From: Acidobacteriota bacterium | Lineage (GTDB): Bacteria; Acidobacteriota; Terriglobia; Acidiferrales; UBA7541 | Direction: 5' to 3' | DNA: 64,000 nucleotides | Assembly: GCA_003223215.1 (NCBI GenBank) | Contig: QHYH01000111.1 | Span: 1 to 64,000 of the forward strand | Shown here: in pieces, positions 27,901-35,990 of the stretch | How positions within the stretch are numbered: position 1 is the stretch's first letter | Layout of the letters: every line of letters begins with the position of its first letter | Program-made: the position numbers and the translations under genes | Notes under the pieces: model-generated | What the model saw: only the letters and a program-made list of their open reading frames with translations | Databases searched by the model: none | Told to the model about the DNA's origin: nothing

Positions 27901-28361
27901 GTCCCATCAGAATGTTCTTCGATCTGCGCTTGCACCGACATGAACGTGGCTGGCCGATGGTGTTGCGGCCAGTTAAACTCCACTCCGCCTGAGATCCACG
28001 GACCGGCTAAACCCACGAGAGCGGGCTTGATCACATTCTGACGATAGAAGAAGTCGTAGCCATTCGACTTGTCCAGTCCTACATGAATTCGCCCGCCAAT
28101 TTCGGGAAGCACCATGACCCGCAGAAACTCGTTTTCCACATGCACTGCCTGCCAGGCATGAGCTCGTGCTTTCGTGGAGATTCGGTCGGTGAACGGTAGC
28201 GGGTAGACTTTCCCGCTGCTGCCTTGATACACGCGATTTTCCAGAAACATCGGGTTCTTGTCAGGGGTGTGCGGGTGGTAGGTGGGAATCACCACCGGCT
28301 CGAACCACGCTTTCACAGGGCCGGTCTTCTGGGCGGGTGCTTTGGGGAGTTCAAATTTCAT
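24981..28361 (-). CDS. DUF5107 / TPR-repeat protein of sugar metabolism locus
   Basis: A 1126-residue protein with no evident signal peptide. The N-terminal ~480 residues form a DUF5107 domain (LPEIGGRIHVGLDKSNGYDFFYRQNVIKPALVGLAGPW, GGVEFNWPQHHRP, WWANAGVHVHELYQSFFPPD), resembling galactose-mutarotase-like beta-sandwich folds that bind carbohydrates. The C-terminal ~600 residues are tetratricopeptide repeats (NNALGLWHLRRGEFKQAEKYFYRAVQ; YYNLGLTLRYLNRDDEAYAAFYKS and others). It is followed after 9 bases by the sugar-porter gene, so it probably acts on or senses the transported sugar. The enzymatic activity is not established to my knowledge. The long intact frame argues it is expressed. Confidence 0.85.
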   Translation of the reverse strand: MKFELPKAPAQKTGPVKAWFEPVVIPTYHPHTPDKNPMFLENRVYQGSSGKVYPLPFTDRISTKARAHAWQAVHVENEFLRVMVLPEIGGRIHVGLDKSNGYDFFYRQNVIKPALVGLAGPWISGGVEFNWPQHHRPATFMSVQAQIEEHSDGTRTVWCSDHEPMNRLKSAHGICLHPGKAYIELKVRLYNRTPFTQTFLWWANAGVHVHELYQSFFPPDVQYVADHAKRAVSRFPLCEERYYGVQYGERARSGVPVEERPRRFVPPGGYPPNDLSWYANIPVPTSYMATGSVEDFFGGYDHRQKAGLVHVASHHISPGKKQWTWGNHDFGYAWERNLADGDGPYIELMAGVFTDNQPDFSFLSPWETKAFSQYWYPIREIGPVQKANLNAAVSLSVSGRKAQMGVCVTRQIPAARIRLEMKGRNLWESVRDLSPRGAFLQTVDLPPGTTSEELAVSIETEDGRELLRYRPLPNSQIPAQEPAIEPASPGDITNDDELYVTGLHLEQYRHATRHPEVYWLEALRRDPGDSRCNNALGLWHLRRGEFKQAEKYFYRAVQRLTLRNPNPHDGEPYYNLGLTLRYLNRDDEAYAAFYKSTWNQERKAAALMALAELDAKQNRWQLALEHLLSSFRLDGDNLNARNLAAMVLRKLGRETEAARLLQETADLDPTDFWARYLIGSSLPSDNRLLLDLALDCARAGFYAEAITILKAADRQVNDGSVPTISYALGYMHQQTGDAIAAKRAYSQAAEADPSYCFPNRLEEMIVLQAAIAGDPRDARAAYYLGNLLYDRLWHDEAIALWEQSARLDPSWSVVWRNLGIGYFNVRGRSDAARAAFDKALEADPTDARVLYERDQLWKRTGESPLRRLEELEKFSDLVRLRDDLSIELATLYNDTNQPEKALAVIESRRFQPWEGGEGLVLGQYVRTQLALGRRALADGKPAEARRFMEAALNCPANLGEAAHLLANQSDIFYLLGTACEAAGDLPAAHKWWERAASHEGDFREMSVRSFSEMTCHSALALKRLGRSREAEKLLRDLLAYAENLMQQKAQVDYFATSLPAMLLFEDDLQRRNTMTALFLQAQAWLGLGDAAKAQELLTRVLSLDPSHSMAADLLAEPSGSPLTMHI

Positions 28362-28505
28362 TGCGCCTTTCTTCGCTGGCGGCAGCTTAGCAGCGTAGAG
28401 CTTTCAGGAGCTACAAGGGATTATGCCAAACGGCCAGGCTCACTTGATGGTGAACCTTGCTGAAGACGAGTTTAAGACCTATCCCGCACCGCGTTCAGAA
28501 CACAT

Positions 28506-28802
28506 ATGCAAACATTCAGGTGCTGTTGTCGCCGGGCCACACGCGAAATCTGTGGTCATCGATACGCGAAGACGCTGGCGGTGCAGGAGCGCCGGCAAAT
28601 CTTGCGCTTGCTGGTGAAAGAAATCCTCGTCGGCTCTGATACTCTACCATCCGGCATTCGATTCCCATTGCTCCCAGCAACGGATCTCCAGCAAACGTTC
28701 CTGGTTCTGTTCCCTCCAGACAACCCGGCTGGAGCGAACGTAAAGCGGAGGGAACAGCCAGGAAATGTTGCGCCAATATCTCCACGTTATAGCAGGTGGT
28801 GA
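28506..28802 (+). pseudogene. Serine recombinase C-terminal fragment
   Basis: Within this frame, about 28575-28640 reads LAVQERRQILRLLVKEILVGSD, the helix and strand near the end of large serine recombinases. A neighbouring frame continues with TIRHSIPI-like sequence. The rest is degenerate. It is separate from the N-terminal recombinase fragment at 9875-10612 and may derive from a related element. Confidence 0.45.
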
Positions 28803-28990
28803 TTTTAGCCAGGCAGCGTTTCATGCTTCTCTGCGGTCAGGCCGGCGGCAGGTCTGGAAGTTTGACACGTTTATCGGGCGGGCCCAGCAATCTCAGAAGC
28901 CTTGAACTCTAATTGCAGGGTTCGAGGACGTGAGAGTACGAGCTTCAACGCACGATGCCCTACATAGCACTGCAGGTCCCGCAGAAAAAA

Positions 28991-31159
28991 TCAGTGCGCA
29001 TCTTGCACGAGACGGAAACCGATGGCGCCCGAGCGGTCGATGCTCGGCGCCATCATCAGGAGTTTGCCGTGCTCGGTCAATTTATAAGCTTGCGGGAAAT
29101 ACCAGATCGAACCCTGCGGCTGGTAATAGCTTCCCCCTCGGAGAATTGCCACTCGTGTATGCTCATCGAGAAATTCATCTGTCCATTGCCACATATTGCC
29201 CACAAGATCCATCACACCAAAGGGACTGGCACCGTTCGAATGTGCGTCTACTGGATCGGGACCGCGCATTGTGCGGTTCTTATCCGGTTCAGCAACCGCG
29301 GCTGCATCCCATTGGTTGCCCCAGGGATAGATGCGGCCATCGGTGCCTTGCGCGGCGTATTGCCACTCCCATTCGTGAGGCAAGCGCTTTCCGACCCACG
29401 TGGCGTAGGCGCGCGCATCCTCGATGGACACCCAGGTCACCGGCCGATGGTCCCAGCCTGCGGGGAAGGTACCGTCTTTCCAATCGCGCAGAAAGTTCAG
29501 GTCGTCATTGGGATGGTAGCGCGTGGCGTCCAGAAACTGTTTGAACTCGACGTTCGTGACTGGATATTTGTCGATGTAGAACGACTTGATGTGCATGGGA
29601 TGCTCGTGGAAACGACGCGGTGCATCTTCCCAGGGATACTGCACGTCCACGCCGATGTCATTGGACCCTTCAATTTCTACGCCCGACACTCTAAAGAGAA
29701 AGTCCCCTTCGGGAATCTGAATCATGCTTGCGGGAGCGCTGCTACCCGTCCTCGTGGCGGCGATCGGCACGATCTTTTGTTTCAGGACCTCATGTTGGCT
29801 CGAGAAGCTAGCCAGCGGTTTGACGGTCATCTGCTTCATCGCTGACATCAGCTTTTGCATTTTCGCGTCGCGTTCGGAATTCGTTGCCAAGACGGCACCG
29901 AAACCATTGCTTTCGATGGCAAAACTCAAAACGGATTTGCCACCGAGGTATTTTCGTATCTGCAACTCGGAGCCGCCATAGAGATCGAAATAGTGCATCG
30001 CGGGGACGGCGGGAACCTCCATTTGTGGTCCTTCGACATCATATTCATTGCGATTCACGATCGTCCAAACGGTGCTGTCGTTAAGCGGCCAGCGGCTGGC
30101 GAAGACTCCGTAGCGCAACATTGGATACATCGGTTCCCAATCGCGGCTCACTAGGTATTCGGCTATGGCGCGCTCGAGAGTGGCGACGCGGCGCGTGGCC
30201 TCTGCGTCGCGGGGAGTGACGCCATTCCAGATGCCCCAAATATTCTCCCAACTTTCCCAACCAATTCCGTTGAAAAACGCAAACTGCAAATCGTTGGTCT
30301 TGCTGCGGTTCCAGCGATCGGAAATGTTCACCATGTGGCGTGGCTCGAGCCACTTGTAGCGGTCAACGAGCGGAGTAAACGGATATTGATACTGCCCCCA
30401 GGTCATTACATTCCAGGCAAGCGCCTCGTCGGAGGGGCCGCCTTCCGGTTCGAAGGCTAGCGGATGGCCGACTTTGTCCGCGGCGAGCGAAAAAACGAGC
30501 GGAACTCCGTCTTGGGTATCGCCATTGACGCCGTCCGCCCCGATCTCTGCCATGAGCGAGGCAATCGCTTCGGGCCAGGGTCTTCCCGGGTCGCGTGTTC
30601 CCTGATCCCACATCATCATCGGGAACAGAACGCGAACACGCCGCTTGTGAAAGTCCGCGATCATCTGTCGAACTCCAATGACTCCTCCCGGCATGCAGTG
30701 GATCATGTCGATCTGGTTCCGATCGTCGATGCCCAGGTTGGGGTACGTCGGCCAAATCAGGACCGCGTCGACGCCTCCATACCGCTTTTGCAGATCATCC
30801 AGGTACCGGTCCACGGTGTATTTTCCGGCGATGGGGTCAAAGAAAAAGCGGTCCTGCACCATCATTTGCGGCTGGATGAAGCTGGACTGCGTCCATAGTA
30901 GTTCCGGAATTTCATAGCGCGAGCCGTTGTAGCCAATACGGATCCGGCGCTCGTCGCGCCAGTGGGTAATGTCTTTCAGCCATAGCTGATGATCGTCGGC
31001 GGCGCAAGGCTTGTAACTGCTGTCTAATAGACCTTTTAAGCTCAAGCAGTCAGGAACAGGAATCTGCTGGTTGTTTGGGCGAAATTTGGAATCCTGGGCC
31101 AGAGCGAGGGACACGAATAAAGGACAAGATATCCAAGAAAGAAGAACGCGAATCTTCAT
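28991..31159 (-). CDS. Secreted glycosidase-like / FGE-sulfatase-like fusion protein
   Basis: The ATG at 31157-31159 is preferred: it gives a compact signal peptide (MKIRVLLSWISCPLFVSLALAQ) with GAGG upstream. It trims 20 residues from the longest frame, leaving 722. The N-terminal ~430 residues look like a GH-type TIM barrel (GVDAVLIWPTYPNLGIDDRNQIDMI, RVRVLFPMMMWDQGTRDPG, EIGADGVNGDTQDG, FFNGIGWESWENIWG). The C-terminal ~240 are an FGE-sulfatase/SUMF1-like domain (FYIDKYPVTNVEFKQFLDATRY, PVTWVSIEDARAYATWVGKRLP, GNMWQWTDEF, RVAILRGGSYYQP, IGFRLVQDA). In many bacteria that domain is a binding or structural module rather than a formylglycine oxidase. This pairing suggests a glycan-active surface or periplasmic enzyme. 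Confidence 0.8.
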   Translation of the reverse strand: MKIRVLLSWISCPLFVSLALAQDSKFRPNNQQIPVPDCLSLKGLLDSSYKPCAADDHQLWLKDITHWRDERRIRIGYNGSRYEIPELLWTQSSFIQPQMMVQDRFFFDPIAGKYTVDRYLDDLQKRYGGVDAVLIWPTYPNLGIDDRNQIDMIHCMPGGVIGVRQMIADFHKRRVRVLFPMMMWDQGTRDPGRPWPEAIASLMAEIGADGVNGDTQDGVPLVFSLAADKVGHPLAFEPEGGPSDEALAWNVMTWGQYQYPFTPLVDRYKWLEPRHMVNISDRWNRSKTNDLQFAFFNGIGWESWENIWGIWNGVTPRDAEATRRVATLERAIAEYLVSRDWEPMYPMLRYGVFASRWPLNDSTVWTIVNRNEYDVEGPQMEVPAVPAMHYFDLYGGSELQIRKYLGGKSVLSFAIESNGFGAVLATNSERDAKMQKLMSAMKQMTVKPLASFSSQHEVLKQKIVPIAATRTGSSAPASMIQIPEGDFLFRVSGVEIEGSNDIGVDVQYPWEDAPRRFHEHPMHIKSFYIDKYPVTNVEFKQFLDATRYHPNDDLNFLRDWKDGTFPAGWDHRPVTWVSIEDARAYATWVGKRLPHEWEWQYAAQGTDGRIYPWGNQWDAAAVAEPDKNRTMRGPDPVDAHSNGASPFGVMDLVGNMWQWTDEFLDEHTRVAILRGGSYYQPQGSIWYFPQAYKLTEHGKLLMMAPSIDRSGAIGFRLVQDAH

Positions 31160-31560
31160 ATCTGGTCCTCGAACGGAAGAGTAGAGTGCACAAAACCGGT
31201 GCAGTATAAAACGGTTCAAAATAATCTTCTAGTCTGCGTATCGCGCCATCGGCCCGTGCTGAGTGTGACCGGAGGACGCGACGTCGAGCTGTTTAAGATG
31301 CAACCCGCTTGTGGATTCTCGGGGCATGTCAACCCACGTCATTGTATCGCGATCAGCAGACCGGGCAGTCTGATGCGATTGAGCGACCGCCGCTTCGGAA
31401 GCTGGACTTAGGACGCTGCGCCGGACCTGAGAGCGGCTGCTGCTTTCGGAAGGAGAAAAGGCGAGACTGGCTGACGGTCCCGAAAACTGGCTGACATTGG
31501 TCGCGTAACGGTTCGTCAACAGCGCCTCTGTTCCGCAGACCTTACTCTTGTCTCAATCAG
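31160..31560. other. Gene-poor stretch
   Basis: Upstream of the fusion protein gene there is no supported gene. A decamer ACTGGCTGAC occurs twice, 19 bases apart, near 31465-31495, without wider repetition. Promoters for the minus-strand gene presumably lie here but none is convincing. Confidence 0.35.
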
Positions 31561-31601
31561 CCATAACAAAAGGGACCGAGCATTTTTGTCGCCCGGTCCC
31601 T
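31561..31601 (-). terminator. Rho-independent terminator after the ACT-domain gene
   Basis: Read on the minus strand, AGGGACCG (complement of 31594-31601) pairs with CGGTCCCT (complement of 31571-31578) across a 15-base loop, and TTTTGTTATGG follows. It lies about 25 bases beyond the stop of the ACT gene at 31624. Confidence 0.65.
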
Positions 31602-31623
31602 AGATCAAGTTTCGCTTGTGGGC

Positions 31624-32040
31624 TTAACCCCTGCCAGCAGCGGCAGCCGCCTGTTCCAGCAGCGGCGTGGCTTTGCCGATTTCCGCCACACCAAAAATAA
31701 TGAGTGGTGCGTTCGTGTTTGGGTCGGCTCCACAATAGAAGTAGTTGATGTTGATGCTCGCTTCGCCAAGTTTTTGTGCGACACGCGCCAGTTCTCCTGG
31801 TCGGTGTGCAAGGGATACCTTGGCAACATCCGTTTCCGTATAGGTCGCTCGTTCGTTGTCGAGCACGCTTCGCGCTTTCGTTGGATCATCGAAGACGAAC
31901 CGCGTTGTGCTTTTTCCGGCGACGGGAAAGGACTGCGCGGCGATGATGTTCACGTTGCGTTCGGACAGCGCTCGGCAAATTTTGCCAAGCGTTCCGGGTC
32001 TATCGTCCATGGTAAGAGTGAATTCTTTAGCCGTAGGCAT
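31624..32040 (-). CDS. Tandem ACT-domain protein
   Basis: The start at 32038-32040 is chosen because GGGAGG precedes it by 8 bases; the longer frame has an unrelated leader. The ~138-residue protein has two ACT-like halves: MPTAKEFTLTMDDRPGTLGKICRALSERNVNIIAAQSF and KVSLAHRPGELARVAQKLGEASININYFYCG. ACT domains bind amino acids and regulate enzymes. Free-standing tandem-ACT proteins like this are common in Acidobacteriota, with an unknown partner. A terminator follows, so it is monocistronic. Confidence 0.88.
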   Translation of the reverse strand: MPTAKEFTLTMDDRPGTLGKICRALSERNVNIIAAQSFPVAGKSTTRFVFDDPTKARSVLDNERATYTETDVAKVSLAHRPGELARVAQKLGEASININYFYCGADPNTNAPLIIFGVAEIGKATPLLEQAAAAAGRG

Positions 32041-32502
32041 ACTGCAAACCTCCCTTTGATTTCGATAGGGTGCAGGGCGGGACATCCTAGTTTGGATTAG
32101 AGAGCGGGAGCCACATAATACTCCCCGGTTTTCCCCTCTTCAAGATCGCTTTTGGCAAAATCGGCAAAATTATTTTGCATTAAGGGTTTTACCTGAGGGC
32201 GAAAATTGGGTCGATCCGAGCGCCTGAATCTAACAGCTTTTTTGATATCCTGAACCTATCCGCGCTCCATCTCCTCTTAGAAAGCTCGACGCGTATTAGG
32301 GTGAAGAATCGAACTTCGCCTTTTACCTCATCGCACGGAAGTACGAGGCTTGCGTAAATCACCTGGCGGCACACATCCCCCCCAACTCTCCAGTCCCGCC
32401 TTGACGAGTTTCGTCACGAGGACTTGAACTTCGACGCCGATCTCATCGAGCCCTCTACTGCCAAGCCCGGGAGAAAACGGTGAAGGCTTACCCGGCTTTC
32501 TG
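32041..32502. other. Gene-poor stretch left of TIR element B
   Basis: No supported gene. Frames on both strands are short and lack ribosome binding sites or recognisable motifs. Confidence 0.35.
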
Positions 32503-32777
32503 TGTCATCGATCATCTGAAAACGTAGTTTTCTGAACTCCTGCCGGATCACGGCATTTGAATTGCTTATCGCTCCAGGAATAAGGAGCAGCATCATCCCT
32601 CCACACATCATCCGCGTCCTCCCGTATCTTCGTGTGTGCGGTGGAGTTTGTCGACTGAGTTGCCTCCGCTCTCACTCATCAGGCGCTCCGGCCGGTTTTC
32701 CCTCCGGCCTCGTGCGGCGGGGCAGCTAGGGAATGTTGGCCGGCTCCAGAAAATGCGTTTTTACATGATCGCTAACA
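32503..32777. mobile_element. 275-bp TIR element (B), MITE-like, with TTCTG target duplication
   Basis: The left end starts TGTCATCGATCATCTGAAAA and the right end, read inward on the minus strand, starts TGTTAGCGATCATGTAAAAA. The first 13 bases match at 11 positions, and both ends share an inner AAAACG. A perfect 5-base direct repeat TTCTG flanks it (32498-32502 and 32778-32782). The ends match those of element A at 18380-19012. The interior has no convincing ORF, so this is a non-autonomous, MITE-like relative. Confidence 0.75.
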
Positions 32778-32883
32778 TTCTGTAACTAGCGGCGAAATCT
32801 CGGCAGAGATTTGCCGCCCCCTACCCGGATTTTTGAGGCTGTCTTGGATTTTCTTCGGCTGCCTGTGAACTATTGCCTGCGCA

Positions 32884-33372
32884 TCATCGTCTCATCTGGC
32901 GATGTTTCGTCCCAAACATGCGTGGATCGTATGCCAGTGGCTCCGGCTCTCGTATCACGAGGCGGTTAAACTCTGAGTGCCCAGGGTTGATGAGGCAGTT
33001 GTGCTCGTCCGGGGCAAGGGCGGAAGGCACCAGGAGTAGACAGTGCTCCCCCCTTCGTAGGAATTCATCGCCGATCCCGGTGAGCTCCGGCGGTGCCGCG
33101 GGAAGTCGCCAATTCGCCCGTAGATGACTGACTTCAACCTCTTCCTGGCTCAAATCGTCGGGCACTTCCGCGACCGCTAGAACCAGATCCCTGGGAGTAT
33201 CATCCTTGTCGAGGTGGACGAAATATTCCAGCATTGCGAGGGACTGGTGTTCTGACGTATAGCTGAGGCGTATGCCGGGGCTCGACCAGCGCCCACCGTA
33301 TCGGTAAGCGCCCTCGCCGTCAAAAGGAGTACGGGCGTACTTCTTTCGCAGCACCCGATAGACTCGGTTCAA
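32884..33372 (-). CDS. RES-domain toxin (NAD+-depleting type)
   Basis: A 162-residue RES-domain protein: MNRVYRVLRKKYARTPFDGEGAYRYGGRWSSPGIRLSYTSEHQSLAMLEYFVH contains the conserved R, E, Y and S/E residues of the fold. The C-terminal HSEFNRLVIREPEPLAYDPRMF is also typical. RES toxins of RES-Xre modules deplete NAD+ (family knowledge). The gene overlaps the upstream antitoxin by 4 bases, giving translational coupling. The module appears intact, unlike several other toxin-antitoxin loci in this window. Confidence 0.92.
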   Translation of the reverse strand: MNRVYRVLRKKYARTPFDGEGAYRYGGRWSSPGIRLSYTSEHQSLAMLEYFVHLDKDDTPRDLVLAVAEVPDDLSQEEVEVSHLRANWRLPAAPPELTGIGDEFLRRGEHCLLLVPSALAPDEHNCLINPGHSEFNRLVIREPEPLAYDPRMFGTKHRQMRR

Positions 33373-33806
33373 CTGATTCCGCCGTAGGCAATCCGGCCCA
33401 GAATGTTTTCAACCTGGCGAGCACCCAATTCGGTGTCAAGTGCCGCCACCGGCGCAATGCCACCAAGAGCGCCGTTCGGGCGCTTCAGCCAGCGAATGGC
33501 CCTTTCATGGTCACCTAGAAATTCGTCGGCTAAAGCGACGATCCGTGCCAGCCGGTAGAGCCGGTCGGATTCGTAACGCGCCAGTCGGCCGCTACGTCGA
33601 CGGCGCTGTAAGCTTCGGGTGGACAAGTCAAGAGCCGTCGCGAGTTCTTTCAGCGTTAAGCCGGAAGCCCGCATCAGTACTTCTACCGCTGCCGGAGGAA
33701 AGCCTTGCCGAATGGCCTCGCGCATATCGTTTTCGCTGGCCAAAGTTCGACCAAACGTCTGTCTCCCGCCCAATTCTCCAAATACGGCCTGTAGCTCTTG
33801 TGCCAT
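33369..33806 (-). CDS. Xre/MbcA/ParS-type antitoxin of the RES-Xre module
   Basis: A 145-residue antitoxin with an Xre-like helix-turn-helix (GLTLKELATALDLSTRSLQRRRRSGRL) and the C-terminal toxin-binding DUF2384/ParS domain (RLARIVALADEFLGDHERAIRWLKRPNGALGGIAPVAALDTELGARQVENILGRIAYG). It binds the RES toxin and represses the operon. A perfect inverted repeat overlaps its start codon (33802-33833). It precedes the toxin gene with a 4-base overlap. Confidence 0.93.
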   Translation of the reverse strand: MAQELQAVFGELGGRQTFGRTLASENDMREAIRQGFPPAAVEVLMRASGLTLKELATALDLSTRSLQRRRRSGRLARYESDRLYRLARIVALADEFLGDHERAIRWLKRPNGALGGIAPVAALDTELGARQVENILGRIAYGGIS

Positions 33807-33833
33807 TTGTCATCCATCATAGCGACAAATGGC
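33802..33833. promoter_or_regulatory. Operator of the RES-Xre module
   Basis: GCCATTTGTC (33802-33811) and GACAAATGGC (33824-33833) form a perfect 10-base inverted repeat with a 12-base spacer. The left arm covers the antitoxin start codon. A degenerate third copy, GTCAAATGAC, follows at 33839-33848. This is the expected binding site for the Xre antitoxin. Confidence 0.7.
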
Positions 33834-33905
33834 GCAGATGTCAAATGACCGCCGCGGGGTGCGCGGGATAGGTAAAAACGAAAGTTCTGAAATCGTTTCT
33901 GGAGA

Positions 33906-34015
33906 GCGCGCCACTTATTCTCCTAGAATCAAACCGTTGCGGCGAAATGAAACATCTGGTGTTTTCCGTCCATTCCGTCCAAATAACTGCTTTTTGAAGA
34001 CTTTTTGGACGGAAG
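33906..34015 (+). repeat. tRNA-3'-end flank repeat, copy 2
   Basis: The counterpart of 4194-4301: GCGCGCCAC...GAATCAA, GTCCATTCCGTCCAA (33968-33982) and TTGGACGGAAG (34005-34015), in the same order and orientation. The bases before GCGCGCCA (GTTCTGAAATCGTTTC) look like a decayed T arm. No complete tRNA is present. Confidence 0.55.
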
Positions 34016-34173
34016 TACGAAACCAAGGCGCAATTTCTGGAGCCCACTCCTTGATAAAATGCAGCGGCCTCTCGAACCTTATCGTAGACGAATCGGCCAG
34101 TTTTGCTTCGGTCGGGAGGGGAGAAGAAGCGCCGCAAGGTGATTTCTGGGAACACGTTAGCCGTCCAAACCCG

Positions 34174-34545
34174 GTGTCTAATGAGACACTAATTTTCCAC
34201 AGGCACAAGGTGAACTTCCTGCTCGAAAAACGCCATGCAAACCCCAAAATACGCCAATTTGCAGCTCAACGGTGCTCTGTCTGTCATTATCCCTGGCCAA
34301 CGGGACAGGTTGCGCTGATTCATACACTCTGGCACCGTCGCGGCATGACACTGAAGAAAATCATCGTACTCGATCCAGATGCAAGTTTTGAGCGGGCCTC
34401 GCGGCACCTGCACAAATGCAGGAAGTGCCGAAATGCCGGGATGGAATGGGCGCGACGGAAAAAATTGTGTCGTCGGGGCCGCCAGTTGTTGGAGGACTTG
34501 GAGCGGATAGAGCGAATCTATGAGGGAACCGAGCTTGCGGCCTAA
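34174..34545 (+). CDS. Small zinc-binding/HTH-like hypothetical protein
   Basis: From a GTG at 34174 the frame gives ~123 residues. The centre, RCSVCHYPWPTGQVALIHTLWHRRGMTLKKI, then SFERASRHLHKCRKC, recalls small proteins with a C-x2-C plus helix-turn-helix plus RH-x-H-x2-C layout (CxxCxHPxRxxID...L...RHxxH). The tail (RRGRQLLEDLERIERIYEG) is helical and charged. The frame opens further upstream over the RES-Xre operator, which is not a credible start. Function unknown; it may be an accessory-region passenger gene. Confidence 0.4.
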   Translation: MSNETLIFHRHKVNFLLEKRHANPKIRQFAAQRCSVCHYPWPTGQVALIHTLWHRRGMTLKKIIVLDPDASFERASRHLHKCRKCRNAGMEWARRKKLCRRGRQLLEDLERIERIYEGTELAA

Positions 34546-34670
34546 CGCGGTCGCCAGCATTTCCAAGTGACAGAATGGCTCAATTTTTTTCTTGGCGAAC
34601 TGTTCTTTCCCCCGGGTGCCCTCCCTTTCATGCACCGCAGTGGCACAATGAGATCGGACAGCTGGTCCTT

Positions 34671-35987
34671 CTATGAGCTTGCGCTGTCTGCGACTTCTCC
34701 GAGCAGGTGGTGCTCGAGAGCATCCCGATCGAGTTCGTTCTCCCAGCGAGCGATCACCAAGGTGGCGACGGCGTTGCCGGTCATGTTGACGACCGCGCGG
34801 CACATGCTGAGAAAGCGATCGATGCCAAGAATCAGCGCCATTCCCGCAACCGGTATCGCAGGGATGACCATCATGGTGGCGACGAGCGCGATAAAAGCGG
34901 CTCCTTGCACGCCGCTCGCGCCTTTGGAAGTAAGCACGGCGACTCCCAGGATCGTAAACTGCTGTGTCAGGGTCAGGTGCGTGTTGGTCGCCTGGGCTAC
35001 GAAAAGCGCCGCAAGAGTCATGTAGAGACTGGTGCCATCGGCATTGAAGGTATACCCGGTCGGAACCACGAGACCGACCAGGGTTTTCGAGCATCCGAGT
35101 TTTTCGAGTTTGGCCATTAGAGCGGGCAGCACAGGTTCCGAGGAGCTTGTTGCCAGCACGACGAGAATCTCCTCACGGAGGAACCAGAGGAACCGGAAAA
35201 TTCCGAAGCCTGCCACATGCGCAATGGCCCCGAGCAAGACCACCACGAACAGGGTGGACGTAATGTAGAGCGTAGCCAGTAGTTTCGCGAGAGGGCCGAG
35301 CGACGCCAAACCGTATTTGCCGACAGTGAAGGCCATAGCGCCGAAGGCTCCAATGGGGGCAAAACGCATGAGGATGGCAACGACTCCAAAAACGACTCGA
35401 GTCAAACTGTCCAAGAGGTCGACAAGTGGCCTGCCGCGCGAGCCTGCCAGAGACAACGCAAAGCCGAAGAGCAGAGAGACAAGGAGCACCTGAAGGATGT
35501 CTCCCCTCGCGAACGCGTCGAAGACCGTGGCGGGGATGATGTGCATGAGAAAGTCCGCAACGCTCTGTGCTCTGGCCTGTCCCGCATAATCTGCCACAGC
35601 TCTCGCGTCCAGAGTCGCGGGATTGACATTGAAGCCGCTACCGGGATGCACCAGGTTACCGACAACGAGTCCGATCAGAAGCGCAAGTGTCGAGACAAGT
35701 TCGAAATACAGCAAAGCCTTACCGCCGACACGGCCGACTTTCTTCATGTCTTCCATGCCCGCAATCCCGGTGACCAGGGTGCAGAAGATGACCAACGTGA
35801 TGATCATGGTGATCAAGCGAATAAAGGCGTCGCCGAGGGGCTTCATTGCGACAGCCTTTGCGGGGCTGATATAACCGAGGAGGATGGCCATAGCGACGCC
35901 GAGCAGTACTTGGAAAGATAGGCCGGTGTAGAAAGGCTTCTTGCGTGGAGGCGAGGCACTCGCAGTTGCGGCGGCAGGAATCAGCAT
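34671..35987 (-). CDS. DctA/GltP-type dicarboxylate:cation symporter
   Basis: A 438-residue DAACS-family carrier. [18 protein letters not shown] opens the first helix, and [50 protein letters not shown] is the well conserved second segment. The re-entrant loop [20 protein letters not shown] and substrate-site helix [25 protein letters not shown] follow, with [18 protein letters not shown] at the end. It imports C4-dicarboxylates such as succinate, malate or possibly tartrate across the inner membrane. It is the last gene of the minus-strand organic-acid set, 3 bases after the PrpD-like gene. Confidence 0.93.
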   Translation of the reverse strand: MLIPAAATASASPPRKKPFYTGLSFQVLLGVAMAILLGYISPAKAVAMKPLGDAFIRLITMIITLVIFCTLVTGIAGMEDMKKVGRVGGKALLYFELVSTLALLIGLVVGNLVHPGSGFNVNPATLDARAVADYAGQARAQSVADFLMHIIPATVFDAFARGDILQVLLVSLLFGFALSLAGSRGRPLVDLLDSLTRVVFGVVAILMRFAPIGAFGAMAFTVGKYGLASLGPLAKLLATLYITSTLFVVVLLGAIAHVAGFGIFRFLWFLREEILVVLATSSSEPVLPALMAKLEKLGCSKTLVGLVVPTGYTFNADGTSLYMTLAALFVAQATNTHLTLTQQFTILGVAVLTSKGASGVQGAAFIALVATMMVIPAIPVAGMALILGIDRFLSMCRAVVNMTGNAVATLVIARWENELDRDALEHHLLGEVADSASS

Positions 35988-35990
35988 CGC

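Noticed and set aside
31465-31495. Repeated decamer ACTGGCTGAC as a repeat element or operator
   Set aside because: Only two copies 19 bases apart, with no wider similarity or dyad symmetry and no gene start close by.
33829-34173. 5' extension of the small zinc-binding-like gene
   Set aside because: The open frame begins within the RES-Xre operator and covers the tRNA-flank repeat. A start at 34174 or later is more plausible.
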